DNA of 64,000 bases from Notamacropus eugenii (taxonomy: Eukaryota; Chordata; Mammalia; Diprotodontia; Macropodidae). Shown here piece after piece: positions 22,599 through 33,605 of this stretch (the stretch's first letter is position 1; the number at the start of each line of letters is the position of its first letter). The position numbers and the translations under genes are program-made. The notes below the pieces were generated by a model. It was given only the letters and a program-made list of their open reading frames with translations, did not search any database and was not told the origin of the DNA. Location: contig NC_092876.1 in assembly GCF_028372415.1 (NCBI RefSeq), positions 220,893,528 to 220,957,527 on the forward strand, written 5' to 3'.

Positions 22599-23539
22599 GA
22601 GATATATAGATCTGAGGAAATGTCATAGTGGGAGAGGCTTAAAATGTGAAAAAGCTAGTCAAAAAGAGAAATGGTGAACTTGGGGACATAAGAATGTTAT
22701 CTTTGGGTCCAGTATGCTTCAGAGTCAAAGAGAAATGTATTCATCATTGTCTTCCTTATTTTGAAGACCAGTGTGTAGTTCATCAGTGCCTTCCCACTGA
22801 TAGTATGAGAAAGAAAGGTTCTAACCGTTAGCTGGCTGGAGGAAAAGGCCACACCCTCTGGAGGAGAAAAACTGCCAAAAATGATGGATTGTGAGATAAA
22901 ATGATCATTTCCTTCTTGAAAATTGTGTAGTTCGGGTAGATAGTGTGGGAGGTGTAAGGGTTACAGAAAGAATTAGGTGTAAGAATAACAAGGTAGAGTG
23001 GGAGGATAGTGTTTAGGGCAGATGGTAATGCAAAGTATCATGGCTGTATTGTAAAGAGTATTTTAAAGCTGGTTAAAAAGATCATTTTAAAACTGAAGAA
23101 AATGGATGAAAGTTTTTATTTTAAAATAATTTCTCCACAGGAAAGACTCTACGTTTATTATTTTAAAAGTAAGGAATAGTGACATATTTCCAAAACAAAA
23201 TATATTTTTTGACCCTGTTAACAAAATGAATGGGTGATAAAAAAGCCTATGGGAATTGGAACTAAGAATTTGTGGCTATTCTGGGTAGATCATTGCAATT
23301 AGTAATTAATGCCTGCACCTGGTTCTACCTTTTTTCTAGTAAATATTTTTTGGGGACAGCAGTGACTTAAAAGATAAGTAAAGCAGAATGTGAACAGGAT
23401 GAGGGTGATGTAGACAAAATACAGTTTTTCTTGCTCAAAAGGATAATGATTTCATGGGCTAGTTTTCCTTAGGCCATAGCCACACTACCTATAGCAGTTG
23501 TGTTTATATACTAAGGTAAGACTTATATGTAATTAAAAA
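22599..23539. other. Unique interval, nothing recognised
   Basis: AT-rich. No gene. A 61-codon frame at 22646-22831 has no known match. Confidence 0.45.
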
Positions 23540-23785
23540 TAATAATATTCATAGAACATTTTAAGGTTTGCAAACTGCCTAACATATTTTATCTCATTTG
23601 ATCCTCACCACAATTTGTGAGATTGGTGCTATTACGGTGTTTTCAATTTTACAGGTAAGGAAACTGAGGCTTAGAAAGGTTAAAGGACTTGCTCAGGATC
23701 TCATAGCTAGGAAGAGTTTTAGGTAGGATTTGAACTCAGGCCTTCCTCAGTCCAAGTCCAGAGCTCTGTTCAGATATGTGCTATG
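23540..23785 (-). repeat. Marsupial SINE, antisense
   Basis: 'acattttaaggtttgcaaac', 'ttttatctcatttgatcctc', 'ggtaaggaaactgaggctta', 'ggatttgaactcaggccttc' and 'agctctgttca' follow the antisense order. Confidence 0.85.
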
Positions 23786-23892
23786 ATTGAGAGGCAGTAT
23801 ACTTCTATGAAAAAGGTACTGCTCTTCAAATCAGAAGACTAGATTTGAGTCTCAGACACACCACTTACAGCCTCAGTTTCCTCATGTAGATA
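23785..23892 (+). repeat. MIR/SINE fragment, sense
   Basis: 'gaggcagtatacttctatga', 'agactagatttgagtctcag' and 'cctcagtttcctcatg' show a shortened SINE immediately after the previous one. Confidence 0.65.
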
Positions 23893-23965
23893 TACGTGTA
23901 TAAGAACACATAAGATCCATATGTAAATTATGTATGTATGCATATATATGTATAATCATACTTAA
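23893..23965. repeat. Degenerate (TATG)n microsatellite
   Basis: 'ttatgtatgtatgcatatatatg' and neighbours. Confidence 0.7.
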
Positions 23966-24009
23966 ATTATCTTATAAGTTGTAAGTATAAAATGAGATAA
24001 TATATTTAT

Positions 24010-24312
24010 TACTATAATTAATAATAATTACCATTTAAGTGGCTTTTACTGTGTGCCAGCCACTGTACTAAGCACTTTACAGTTATTATCTCATTCAGTT
24101 CTCACAACAACCCTGCTATGTAGGCACTACACAAACAAGCTAACCAACACAATCTCCATTTTTTTTATCATCTCCATTTTATAGTTGAGGAAACTGAGGA
24201 AACAGAGGTCCAAGTGAGTTGCCCAGGGTTACACAGAGAGTGTCTGAGATCAGATTTGACCTCAGGTCTTCCTGACTTCAGACCCAGGGCTCTATTTACC
24301 GTACCACAAATT
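24010..24312 (-). repeat. Marsupial SINE, antisense, carrying a foreign 23-bp insert
   Basis: SINE order is clear: 'aataataattaccatttaag', 'gtgtgccagccactgtacta', 'tctcacaacaaccctgctat', 'gttgaggaaactgaggaaac', 'tcttcctgacttcagaccca'. At 24131-24152 the expected 'ttattatctccatttt' is replaced by 'acaaacaagctaaccaacac' plus two more bases. This piece matches unique DNA 1 kb downstream on the opposite strand. 'atctccatttt' then appears twice, at 24152-24162 and 24170-24180. Confidence 0.85.
24120..24152 (+). repeat. 33-bp inverted repeat, left arm (inside a SINE)
   Basis: Perfect reverse complement of 25152-25184. The outer 10-11 bp, 'gtaggcactac', fit the SINE; the inner 22 bp do not. Confidence 0.9.
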
Positions 24313-24629
24313 AAATGGTTGCCCTGAGATAACTTACTTGTCCAAAAATATAATCCTCACTAGTCTGCAGAACTACTGAAATTTCACATTAGAGAGTTGT
24401 TCTTTTGGTTTAAGGCATTTGTACTCGCCAAGAGTCCTCTGATAAAATGCAGATACCCTGGGAAAAGAATAATGCATTAAGTCATATGCTGAGGAAATGG
24501 GAATTTTTGTGGGGAGAGGGAACAGACAATTCTGGTACATGTTACACTGCCCAGGAGGGCAGAACTGAATGGCTATTTCAGCGGGAGATTACTAACTAGT
24601 TAGGGTGCAATAGGTGGGATACCAAGCAC
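24313..24629. other. Unique DNA, nothing recognised
   Basis: Spacer between two SINEs; no supported feature. Confidence 0.45.
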
Positions 24630-24876
24630 AGCTAGGTGGTGGTGCAGTGGGCAGAGTGCCGGGCCTGGAGTCAGGAAGACCTGAGTTCAAATTTGATCTC
24701 ATACGTGTACTAGCTGGACAAGTCATTTAATCCTATGTGCCTCAGTTTCCTCATCTGTAAAATGAGCTGGAGAAGGAAATGGCAAACTTCTCCGATACTT
24801 TTGCCAAGAAAACTCCAAATGGAACAGTGAAGAGTTGGACAAGATGGAAAACAACTGACTAATCACAACAAGGTCG
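24630..24876 (+). repeat. Marsupial tRNA-derived SINE, sense, full length
   Basis: Complete from the head ('cagctaggtggtggtgcagtg') through 'gagtcaggaagacctgagtt' and 'aatgagctggagaaggaaat' to the tail 'gtgaagagttggacaagatg' and 'aaaacaactgactaatcaca'. One of the better preserved copies. No convincing target-site duplication is visible. Confidence 0.95.
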
Positions 24877-25151
24877 GGTACCCAACCTTTGACTGAATTA
24901 GAGGAGGAAAGAAATGTAAGAAAGGAAGAACTCTAAAAACAAACTTCTTCATTTATTTACCCTGAAAATTTGCTGTTTTCCATAGCTGGTGCTCCATAAA
25001 TGTTGTAGATGTCATGATGCTTTAAAGAAATAAATAGACTTAAGGCAGTTTGGGATAAAAAAAATCAGGGTAGGCTATCCTCATGGGGGCTTTTTTATGC
25101 CATTTGCAAGTTTGATCGTCATAGGATTGCTTGGTGTGTACTTATGTTCCT
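24877..25151. other. Unique DNA, nothing recognised
   Basis: AT-rich spacer between a SINE and the right arm of the inverted repeat. Confidence 0.4.
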
Positions 25152-25184
25152 TTGTGTTGGTTAGCTTGTTTGTGTAGTGCCTAC
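25152..25184 (-). repeat. 33-bp inverted repeat, right arm (unique DNA)
   Basis: Perfect reverse complement of 24120-24152. It lies in non-repetitive sequence, so it is the likelier source of the copied piece. Confidence 0.9.
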
Positions 25185-25899
25185 CACTGTTGTACTTTGA
25201 CAAGTACAGTGTTTTAGTGTTCTTCCACGCTCCACACTCAGAGCTGTTATTGATTTAAAAGGGAGATCCCGACACAGAGGGGAGATTTTCAGTTTGGAGG
25301 TGTTGAGCCAGAAATTACTTGGGTTGAAAAAATATAGATGTCATTTTGTTTACTTGAACATGGCCCAAATTCTGTGCATTACATAAAAATAAGCATAACT
25401 AGAATAAGAAGAGGCTACTCATTGTAACATCTGTGTACTAATTATTATTAGCACTGCTAATCCAAAGAGCTTAATCATTGACATGATACCTGTATCATCA
25501 CCTGATGCAAGCATTCATAAGTAAAAGGTCTTGAATATTTTTAGTATAATTAAAAAATGAACCCAGAGATGCATGTCCCCATTTCCAAAGCTAGCCCATT
25601 AGTCCAAAGCTAGACCATTTATAAATGTGAATATGAAAAAGTGTTATTATGTGTTTAATTTTCAGTCCTCCTTTCATATAAAACAAAAATAGACACTCAT
25701 AAATAGTAGTTGTTATGAAAACAAAAATCTCTCTGGCTGCACCATCATAATTATAGGGGAATATAGGAAGATTTTTCAGGCAAACAACTTTTAAAGACAG
25801 GAGATCAGCTTTTGTTAAAAACAGTAACTTACTGCCAGCCTTACAGTATCTGGCAACTGAAGGCTTCATAGACAAAACGAAGTAGACTCAGGTGAGATT
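25185..25899. other. Unique interval, possible conserved non-coding stretch
   Basis: 25430-25530 is complex and motif-rich ('agcttaatcattgacatgat', 'gtatcatcacctgatgcaag'), with no repeat match. The 94-codon minus frame at 25591-25875 is not recognised. Confidence 0.35.
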
Positions 25900-26620
25900 T
25901 GTGGTGGCAGATTGCAGACAACTTAAGAATTACCATAGTGGGTTGGCCCCATGGTTCAGTTTGCCCAATCTTCCGTCTCTAACGGTGGAACTAAGTTGTG
26001 AGAAGAAATCGTTTTCTCCTTCCCAATGTCAATATTAAAAGGTGTTATCACACTTGGGGAGGCAAGGCAGTTGAGCTGTGGGGGCAGGAAGGCAGCAGCT
26101 GTCCTAATGAGGGCACTAGTCTCTCTCCTACTGTGAGCTTGCCTGCAGGCAGCAGATAAAAGCAGGGAAAGCCAGAACCTGTGGGCTGTGTTCCCAGGCT
26201 GGCCCACTCCACTGTGGTTGAGAAAGCTGATTATCCATTGGGAGAAGGAGAGAAAGAGCTAAGTGAGATATCTGCATGGCAGAACAGTGTGACTCCAGGG
26301 GTTCTGATGTTCCTAGGTAGATTTTCCTTTGTTCTTCTATGTTGTATGTCTCCAGGGAAAGTCTTGTATGCCAGGCCTTACTGTGAGCTGCTTGTGGTCT
26401 TAAACATAGAAAACAATGAAGGATTTGGGCAATGACAACTCTGAGTTGTTGACAAGGTTAGCAAGAATTGTTATCTTAACAACAGTTTCTGAGATGTTCC
26501 CTAAGCTCAGGGGTGTGCTTATGCCAAAGGTCATGGAATTTGAGCTGTAACACCAACATATCATGGAGAATTCCTTCCACACTACTAAGGGTTATTCCAG
26601 GGGTTAACCTTGATGGAGAT
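25900..26620. other. GC-richer block, promoter- or LTR-like, unassigned
   Basis: Markedly richer in G+C than both sides. It contains 'gcagataaaagcaggg' at 26152-26167, a possible TATA-type box, after a GC-rich 80 bp ('gtgggggcaggaaggcagca'). A plus-strand frame at 26181-26435 starts just after it but has no family I know. No AATAAA follows within the block and no LTR ends are identified. It may be a solo LTR, a regulatory element or an old repeat. Confidence 0.3.
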
Positions 26621-26799
26621 GAGAAACATGAAAGGTGATTAGAAAAATGAATGGTTTGCTTGGTTTGTGCTGCTGAAGGAGAACCCCATAAAGCTGATCA
26701 ATTACCGCTGCCTAATGCTACCATTTTGTCCTTGGCCATTTTTCTTTTCTTTTTTTAAAAAATTGATGCCCTTTTAAAACACCACATTCTTCAATATGT

Positions 26800-26948
26800 G
26801 TGTATAGATATGTCTATATCTTATCTATCTATGTATCTCTGTATATCTTTCTATCATCTATCTATCATCTATATCTATCTATCTATCTGTCATCTATCTC
26901 TATATCTATCTATCTGTCTATCTGTGTCTCTATCTACCTACCTATCCC
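26800..26948. repeat. (TATC)n/(TCTA)n microsatellite
   Basis: Long interrupted tetranucleotide tract with 'tctg' and 'tcta' variants. The 74-codon frame here reads the repeat (serine/tyrosine/leucine-rich) and is not a gene. Confidence 0.95.
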
Positions 26949-27307
26949 TCCTCAGTGACTCTTCCATTATAACAAAGTTTTTTATGTTCTTCAGTACCAG
27001 TGCATACATTGAAAATATTTGACAGTACGAATAATATCGAAAGTCCATTTCTGTGGTTGAAGAGAATGAGGTACATTTTCTCATCTGCTCTTTGATCATT
27101 ATAATGATAAAATGCCTGTTAGAGTTTTTGGTTTGTTGTTACTCCTTCTGTTTATATCATTGTAGTAATTGTATTGTTTTTCTGGTTCTGCTTAGTTTGT
27201 TCATATATTTGTTTATATCCATTTATACAAGTCTTCCTAGGTTTCTCTAAATTCTATTAATTACTTCGTATATTACTTTATACTCATATTAATTGCTTCT
27301 TATGACT

Positions 27308-27886
27308 TAGTAGTTATAATAGCTAACATTTATACAGTGCTTATTATGTACCAGGCATTGTGTTAAGCACCTCACAATTTGTATCTCATTTGAGCCTCAC
27401 AACAACCCTGTGAGGTAGAGGCAGTTATTATCCCGACTTTACAGATGAGGAAAGTGAGGCAAAGAGGTTAAATGCCTTGCCCAGGGTCATATAGCTAGTA
27501 GAAGGGGCAGCTAGGTGGTGCAGTGGATAGAGCACCAGTGCAGGAGTCAAGAGGACCTGACTCAGACACTTGACACTCACTAGCTATGTGACCTTGGGCA
27601 AGTCACTTAACCCCAATTGCGTCATCCTGGGTCATCTCCAGTCATCCTGATGAATATCTGGTCACTGGATTCAGATGGCTCTGGAGGAGAAGTGAGGCTG
27701 GTGACCTGCACAGCCTCCCTCACTCAAAAACAAAAGTCAAGTGCAAATCATGTCATTATTTCTCTGATGGCATGGTCTTCTTCAGCAACAAAGGATGAAC
27801 ATACACATAGCTAGTAGAAGACCATGGAATTTATATCTTCCTGACTCCAGTTATAACGCTCTATCCATTGAGCCACCTACCTGCCA
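27308..27886 (-). repeat. Marsupial SINE, antisense, split by another SINE
   Basis: Left part 27308-27504: 'taatagctaacatttataca', 'gatgaggaaagtgaggcaaa', 'cttgcccagggtcatatagc'. Right part 27807-27886: 'ttcctgactccagttataac', 'tccattgagccacctacctg'. The two halves join cleanly once the inner SINE and one copy of its target-site duplication are removed. Confidence 0.9.
27505..27806 (+). repeat. Marsupial SINE with chimeric tail, inner insertion
   Basis: Head 'gggcagctaggtggtgcagt', body to 'cttgggcaagtcacttaacc', then a tail unlike the ordinary SINE: 'gcgtcatcctgggtcatctc', 'cactggattcagatggctct', 'gaagtgaggctggtgacctg', ending in 'aacaaaggatgaacatacac'. It is flanked by perfect 14-bp direct repeats 'atagctagtagaag' at 27491-27504 and 27807-27820. 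The copy at 45582-45894 belongs to the same subfamily. Confidence 0.95.
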
Positions 27887-27957
27887 CAATATTGCATTAT
27901 ATTTATATAAAACAAATTATTTAGTCATTCCCTATTCAACGACCACATTTATAGTTT

Positions 27958-28130
27958 AATAGATTTAGATGTGGAAAGAGCATTAGGGGTCACCTAGTTC
28001 AGTGCCCTTCATTTTGTAGATGATGAAGCAGAAGATCAGATAAGTTATGGGACTTGACTAAAGTCACACAGGGGTGCAGAGCCAGACTTATACTGAGGTC
28101 TGGATGATATTTTCTACCATACCATGATGT
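27958..28130 (-). repeat. MIR-like SINE, antisense, inside the old L1
   Basis: 'gatttagatgtggaaagagc', 'ggtcacctagttcagtgccc', 'gacttgactaaagtcacaca' and 'ggtctggatgatattttcta'. Confidence 0.7.
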
Positions 28131-28690
28131 TTTTCTGATAAAAGAATATGTTAGAAATGGGGTATTTATATTTCTAGTTGGGTTTTTTTTTACTGTCACA
28201 AAATGTGCATATGGGACCTTTCTTTCTGTCACTGACCTTCTTGGGGTATATACCTAACAGTGGGATCTCTGGCTCAAAGGGTAAAGATATTTATATTTTT
28301 CACCCCTCCACCTCTTTTTTTGTGTGTAGCATAATTACAAACTGCTTTTTGAGAATAGGTGAACCAGTTGTTGGTCTATAACCAGTGTACTCATGTGCCT
28401 GTCTTTGCAAAATGACTTTGGCATTGACTATTTTCACCTTTTCTCATCTTTGCCAATGTTTTTTTGTTGTGAGGAGAAAACAGTTTTAATTTGAATTTTA
28501 TTATTATAAATGATTTGGAGATATGTTTACTAGTATTAAATGCTTCTTTTAAAATTGTTTGATCATGTCCTTTAACTACTAATCCGTTGAGGAAAGGCTT
28601 GAAAGGTTCATAATTATATATTTGTGTTAATTCCCTTTATATTTTGGATACAAGACCTTCGTTCTTTTTGTTTCAAAGGTAATGGAATCA

Positions 28691-29249
28691 GACATTGACT
28701 TTCTTAGCTTATTTTCTGATTTGGTATTTATGACTCAGCCATGATCTTTTTCAAGAAACCTAGGACATTTGCTATTGTTAGGATGGGCAGGTCCTTCCTA
28801 GAATGGGCAGTTCCTTTGAGGAAGGAAGGATGCCTCCGATAAGAAAGTATCAGTAATATAAAGTGAAGTTTATGATCATAATGGGGTATCCTCATTAAAA
28901 GTGGCACATGATTATCACTATTCTAGAATTCTACCAATGATACTCTTTGATAATGAATTCTGCCAGGTGAGAACCATCTTATATTTAGAGGAGATGGTAT
29001 TGAAAGTAGCATTTAGAACAGGTTTGAACACAAACTTAAAGGTCTGCTTAGCAAGACAACCTCTACCTGGGAATTTTCTGATAGCATTAGTTAATTAATA
29101 TCAATATAGTTGATTGCCTAAAAGACAGAAAAAGGAGTGAATTTAGGATTGGGAATGGAGTTCGTAGAGTAACAGGAGAGTTCCAACTATTTAGCTAGCT
29201 AAGAGTTAGCCAGAATTTGTATGTCCTCATAAGATCAAGTCCTTGCCTC
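28691..29249. other. Unique interval, nothing recognised
   Basis: A 65-codon frame at 28901-29098 is not recognised. A short 'tagctagctaagagttagc' near 29193 is a chance palindrome-rich run. Confidence 0.4.
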
Positions 29250-32225
29250 ATATTTTACTGAACAAATTAAGGCTGTTCTCTGAGAGTTCTTGCTTGTTGC
29301 CTCCCCTTCATCTTGCATCACTCACGTATCTTCTGCCGCTATCTCCTCTTTATCCTTGCCTCACATGAAATGAGACATTCTTCATTCCTTATTCTCCTTG
29401 CCAAGAAGAACCCCTCTCCATACACGTGATCCCATTTCATCTTTTTTTCTTCAGCAGAATTCCTCCTCTTTCATTACCAATCTCTTAGATAACTTCAGTC
29501 TCTTCCTATCTGCTGGCTGCTTCCTTTTTCCCGTGTCTCCTTCGTCCTCAAAAAACAAAAAAGTCCCCCATTTAATCCTCTGTCCCTGCCAGCTATCATT
29601 CTATATCTCTCCTTCCTTTTGTGGCCAAACTTCTTGAGGAGCTTGCCTGCACGAGAGGGCTTTCACTTCCTTGCCTCTCACCCTCTTCGTAACTCTCTGT
29701 AGTTTGGCTTCTGATCTCATCATTCTACTGAAACTACTCTCTCCAAAGTTACCAATATCTTAACTGCCCAATCCAACGTCCTCTTATCAATCCCTCATTC
29801 TCCTTGACCTTTTTATAGTCTTTGATATTGTTAATCACCCACTTTTTGATACTTTCTTCTGTCTAGATTTTCATGCCAATGTTCTCTACTAGTTCACTTA
29901 CCTCGCTACTTCTTAGTCTCCTTTGCTAGATCTCTGCTAGGTCATCGCCACTAAATGTGGGTGTCCTACAGGGCTCCTGTCTGAACCATCTTCTCTTTTC
30001 CCTCTGTACCCTTTTACTCATCAGCTCTCTTAGATTCAGTTATTATTGCTATGCTAATGGTTCTCAGATCTAAAGATCTAGCACTAAGGTCTCTGGTGAC
30101 CTCCATTCTTACATCTTCATCTACCTATTGAACATCTAGATGTCCTATAGACACCTTAAACTCAATAAGTCCAAAACTGAAATCATTATTTTCTCCCCCC
30201 CAAATTTATTAATTTATTTGTTTCTAACAATGACTTCCATAAATTCCAAGTTTCCTCCCCTTTCTTACCCCCTTCCTCCCCAAGAGGACATACAATCTTA
30301 TATGGGTTCTACACATGCATTCCTATTAAACGCATTTTCACATTAGTCATGTTGCACAGAAAAATTAAAATGAATGAGAGAAACCATGAGAAAAACAAAA
30401 CAAAACATAACAAAGGAGAAAATAGTCATTTCATTCTGTATTCTGACTCCATAGTTCTTTCTCTGGATGTGGATGGCATTTTGAGTTTTGAGTCCTTTGG
30501 AAATGTTTTAGGTCCTTACATTGTGGTAAAGGGCTAAGTCTATCAAAAAAAAAAAAAAGTCCTTACGCACTGTGGCTATTACTATGTATAATCTTTTCCT
30601 GACTCTGCTCACTTCACTCAGCTTCAGTTCATATAAGTCTTTCCAAGTTTTTCTGAAGTCTACCTGTTTGTCATTTCTTATAGTACAATAGTATTCCATC
30701 ACATTCATGTACCATCCCCAATTGATGGGTATCCCCTTGATTTCCAATTCTTGGTTGTCACAAAAAGACTTAGTATAAATATTTTTGTACACATGAGTCC
30801 TTTTCCCATTTTTATGATCTCTTTGGGATATAGCCCTAGAAGCTATATTGCTGGGTCAGAGGGTGTGCGCATTTTTATAGCCCTTTGGACATAGTTCCAA
30901 TTGCTCTCCAGAATGGTTGGATCAGCCCACAGCTCCACCAACAATGAATTAGTGTTCCAACTCTTCCATATCTTCTCCAGCATTTATCATCTTCCTGTTT
31001 TGTCATGTTAGCCAATCTGATAGATGTGATGTGGTACCTCAGAGTTGTTTTGATTTGCATCTCTCTAAACAATAGTGATTTTGAGCATTTTTTTCGTATG
31101 ATTATAGATAACTTTAATTTCTTCCTCTAAAAACTGTCTGTTAATATCCTTTGACCATTTATCAATTGAGAAATGGCTTGTATTCTTGTAATTTTGACTC
31201 AGTTCTCTCTGTATTTTAGAAATGAGGCCTTTATCACAGAGACTAGTTGTAAAAATTCTTTTTTAGTTTTCTACTTCCCTCCTAATCTTGGTTGCATTGG
31301 GTTTGTTTGTGCAAAAACTCTTTGAAATCATTATATTCCTTGCAAACCCTTGCACTTCTTTATTACTGTTGAGGGCATCACCATCTTCCCAGTCACCCAA
31401 CTTCTCCCTCCCTTTCCTTTCCTTCCCATATACAAACTGTTTCTAGTCTTGCCAATTTTATCTTTGTAACATCTTTCAAATATGCCCCTCTTTTCCCCTC
31501 TAAGATTATCACCATCCTGTTGCAGGTCTCTATCACCTCATGCCGGGCCTATTGCAATATCCTGCTGGTTGGTCTACTTCCCTCAAGTCTCTCCACACTG
31601 TAGTCTGTCTTCTATTCCACTGTCAAAGTGATCTTCCTAAAGACCAAGTCTGACTATGTCACTCCTTTCCACACATTAAACTCCACTGGCTCTCTATCAC
31701 TTTCAGAATCAAATATAGAATCCTCTAATTATCCTTCAAAGTTCTTCATAAACCGCCTTCCCTCCCCACCTTTCCAGTTTTCTCACACCTTATATCTCTC
31801 CACCAACTATGTGATCCAGAGACATTAGCCTTCTTACTTTCCTTCACACAGGACATTTCCATCTCTCAACTTTGGGCATTTTCGCTGGCTAAACTCTGTC
31901 TGGAATGCCCTTCCTCTTGGCTTCCCTGTGTTCCTTCAAGTCCTACCTAAAATTCTTTCTAGAAGGTCGTTCTGGATTCCTCTTAATTCTAGCGACTCCA
32001 CTCTGGTGATTATTTCCAACTTATTCTGTATATATTGTTTTCATACATAGTCCTTTGTGTATTGTTTCCTTGTTAAACTGTAAGCTATAAATGTAAGCGG
32101 AAACTGTTTTTTTTTCTTTTATTGGTTTTGTTTTGTTTTTGCCTTTCTTTGTATCACCAGTATTTAGCACAATGCCTGGCATGTAGTAGACACTTAATAC
32201 ATGTATGTTGACTGACCCAAAGGTG
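29250..32225 (+). mobile_element. L2 LINE, sense, RT region to 3' end, split by an L1
   Basis: Pieces 29250-30193 and 31324-32225. The first encodes a decayed reverse transcriptase: 'tgtggccaaacttcttgagg', 'catcattctactgaaactac', and the catalytic YADDSQI motif decayed to YANGSQI at about 30045-30068, so both aspartates are gone. It breaks at 'KTEIIIF'. The second piece resumes with 'tgttgagggcatcaccatct', passes 'gcctattgcaatatcctgct' and 'gtctgactatgtcactcctt', and ends with the L2 terminus 'tagcacaatgcctggcatgt' then 'gtatgttgactgac'. Frameshifts and stops throughout; a fossil. Confidence 0.9.
30194..31323 (-). mobile_element. L1, antisense, 5'-truncated, with target-site duplication
   Basis: On the minus strand it runs from the last part of ORF2 through the 3' UTR to an A-rich tail (seen as 'tttattaatttatttgttt' at 30205-30223). 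Minus frames at 30875-31072 (MQIKTTLRYHITSIRLANMT, then CWRRYGRVGTLIHCWWSC) and 30508-30792 (WYMNVMEYYCTIRNDKQVDF) match the L1 ORF2p C-terminus, including its cysteine-containing segment. Flanked by 15-bp direct repeats 'gaaatcattattttc' (30179-30193) and 'gaaatcattatattc' (31324-31338), one mismatch. A 15-A run lies at 30546-30560. Confidence 0.95.
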
Positions 32226-32647
32226 GTCAGTACTGGATGATGGACATCTGTGTCACTGGATAATGGATGACAATGTATTTGGACCATTCTCTGTTCCTGG
32301 ATACTCTCTCTTCTCCCAGTTCTTCTCTGATAGGTTTGAATGCTGGCTCATAGTCCATATTACACCCTCTAACTGGATATACAAGTCTCTGTTCTGGAGA
32401 CTCTTTCCATTTCTCACTTCGTTATCAGTGACTTTATCAACTCTCATAATTTGTTTATCATCTTTATACTGATGATCTCATAAAAATCCAGACTTAGTCT
32501 TTCCCCTGACATCACCATTGCCTGTGGACATTTCAGATTGGATGGATGCCCTGCAGGAATCAAAACATCCAGAACAGAACTGATGATGTTTTCCTCACAA
32601 ACCCTTCCGTCTTCCAAACCTTCCACTTTTGGTTGAGGGGACTACCA

Positions 32648-32930
32648 TGAGGCACCTGAATGGTGCGCTGTATTGAAAGCTTGGCCTGGAGTCAAGAACA
32701 CATGAGTTCAAATCTGGCCTCAGATACTTACTGTGTGACCTTGGGCAAGTCACTTAACACTGCTTGCCTCAGTTTCCTCAATTGTAAAATCAGGTTAATA
32801 ACAGTACCTACCTCCCTACAACCAGGGTTCTTGTGGGGGTCAAATGAAATAATGTTAGTGAAGAGCTTAAGCAGAGTTCCAGGCACGGTGTCAGTACTAA
32901 GTAAATACTTATTTCCTTTCCATTTCCCCA
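32648..32930 (+). repeat. Marsupial tRNA-derived SINE, sense, inside L2
   Basis: 'gaggcacctgaatggtgcgc' (decayed head), 'ttggcctggagtcaagaaca', 'gtgaccttgggcaagtcact', then the tail 'aacagtacctacctccctac', 'caggcacggtgtcagtacta'. Confidence 0.85.
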
Positions 32931-33083
32931 GGTTTATAATCTTGATGTAGCCATCGACTTCTTACTTTCATTCAGTCCTCATACATAATCCGTTGTGAAA
33001 TCTAGATGTTTCTACTGCCACAGCATTCGTCTCTTCTCCACTTGTACAGCCATCATATTAGTTCAGGCCCTAAATATTTTGGC

Positions 33084-33318
33084 GGGCAACGAAGTGGCAC
33101 AGTGGACAGAGTGTGTCTTGAAAGGAAGACCTGAGTTCAAATCTGACTTCAGACACTAATTGTGTGACCCTGAGCAAGTCACTTAACCCTGTTTGCCTCA
33201 GTTTCCTCATCTATAAAATGAGCTGGAGAAGGAAATGGCAAACCACTCCAGTATCTTTGCCAAGAAAACCCTAAATGGGGTCACAATGAGTTAGACATGA
33301 CTGAACAACAACAGTAGC
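33084..33318 (+). repeat. Marsupial tRNA-derived SINE, sense, inside L2
   Basis: 'aacgaagtggcacagtggac', 'ggaagacctgagttcaaatc', 'aatgagctggagaaggaaat', 'aatggggtcacaatgagtta', ending 'gactgaacaacaacag'. Same subfamily as 24630-24876. Confidence 0.9.
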
Positions 33319-33605
33319 AATTATCTTTTGCCTAGAGTTTTGTAATAGTCTCCTCTCTTCTCCCAGTCTCAAGTTTCTCCCCACCTCAGTCCATGCCCAT
33401 AACAGCTACCAAAATGATTTTCCTAAGGTGCAGATCTGACCACGTCACTTTCTATTCAATAAACTCCAGTTGATCCCTATATTACATCTAAAATCAAATA
33501 CAAATTCCTCTGTTGGGCATTTAAAGTCTTTCACGATCTGGCTCCAATCTGATCTTACAGTCTTAGTATTCATGTAACACATGCTCTGATGTGACTCTCC
33601 TAAGT

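Larger units (their letters stand above)
26960..28690 (-). mobile_element. Old L1, antisense, ORF2 3' region, broken by SINEs
   Basis: Three collinear pieces. 26960-27307 has 'tcattgtagtaattgtattg', 'ttttctggttctgcttagtt' and 'atacaagtcttcctaggttt'. 27887-27957 has 'attatttagtcattccctat'. 28131-28690 has 'acttctttgggg'-type sequence ('ttcttggggtatatacctaa'), 'cagtgggatctctggctcaa' and 'tatattttggatacaagacc'. They match the antisense of the end of L1 ORF2 and continue across the SINE-filled gaps. More decayed than the L1 at 30194-31323, so older. Confidence 0.8.

Noticed and set aside
26798..27022. 74-codon Ser/Tyr/Leu-rich frame
   Set aside because: Translation of a (TATC)n microsatellite.
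30508..31072. Minus frames of 94 and 65 codons
   Set aside because: C-terminal ORF2p of a truncated L1, not host genes.
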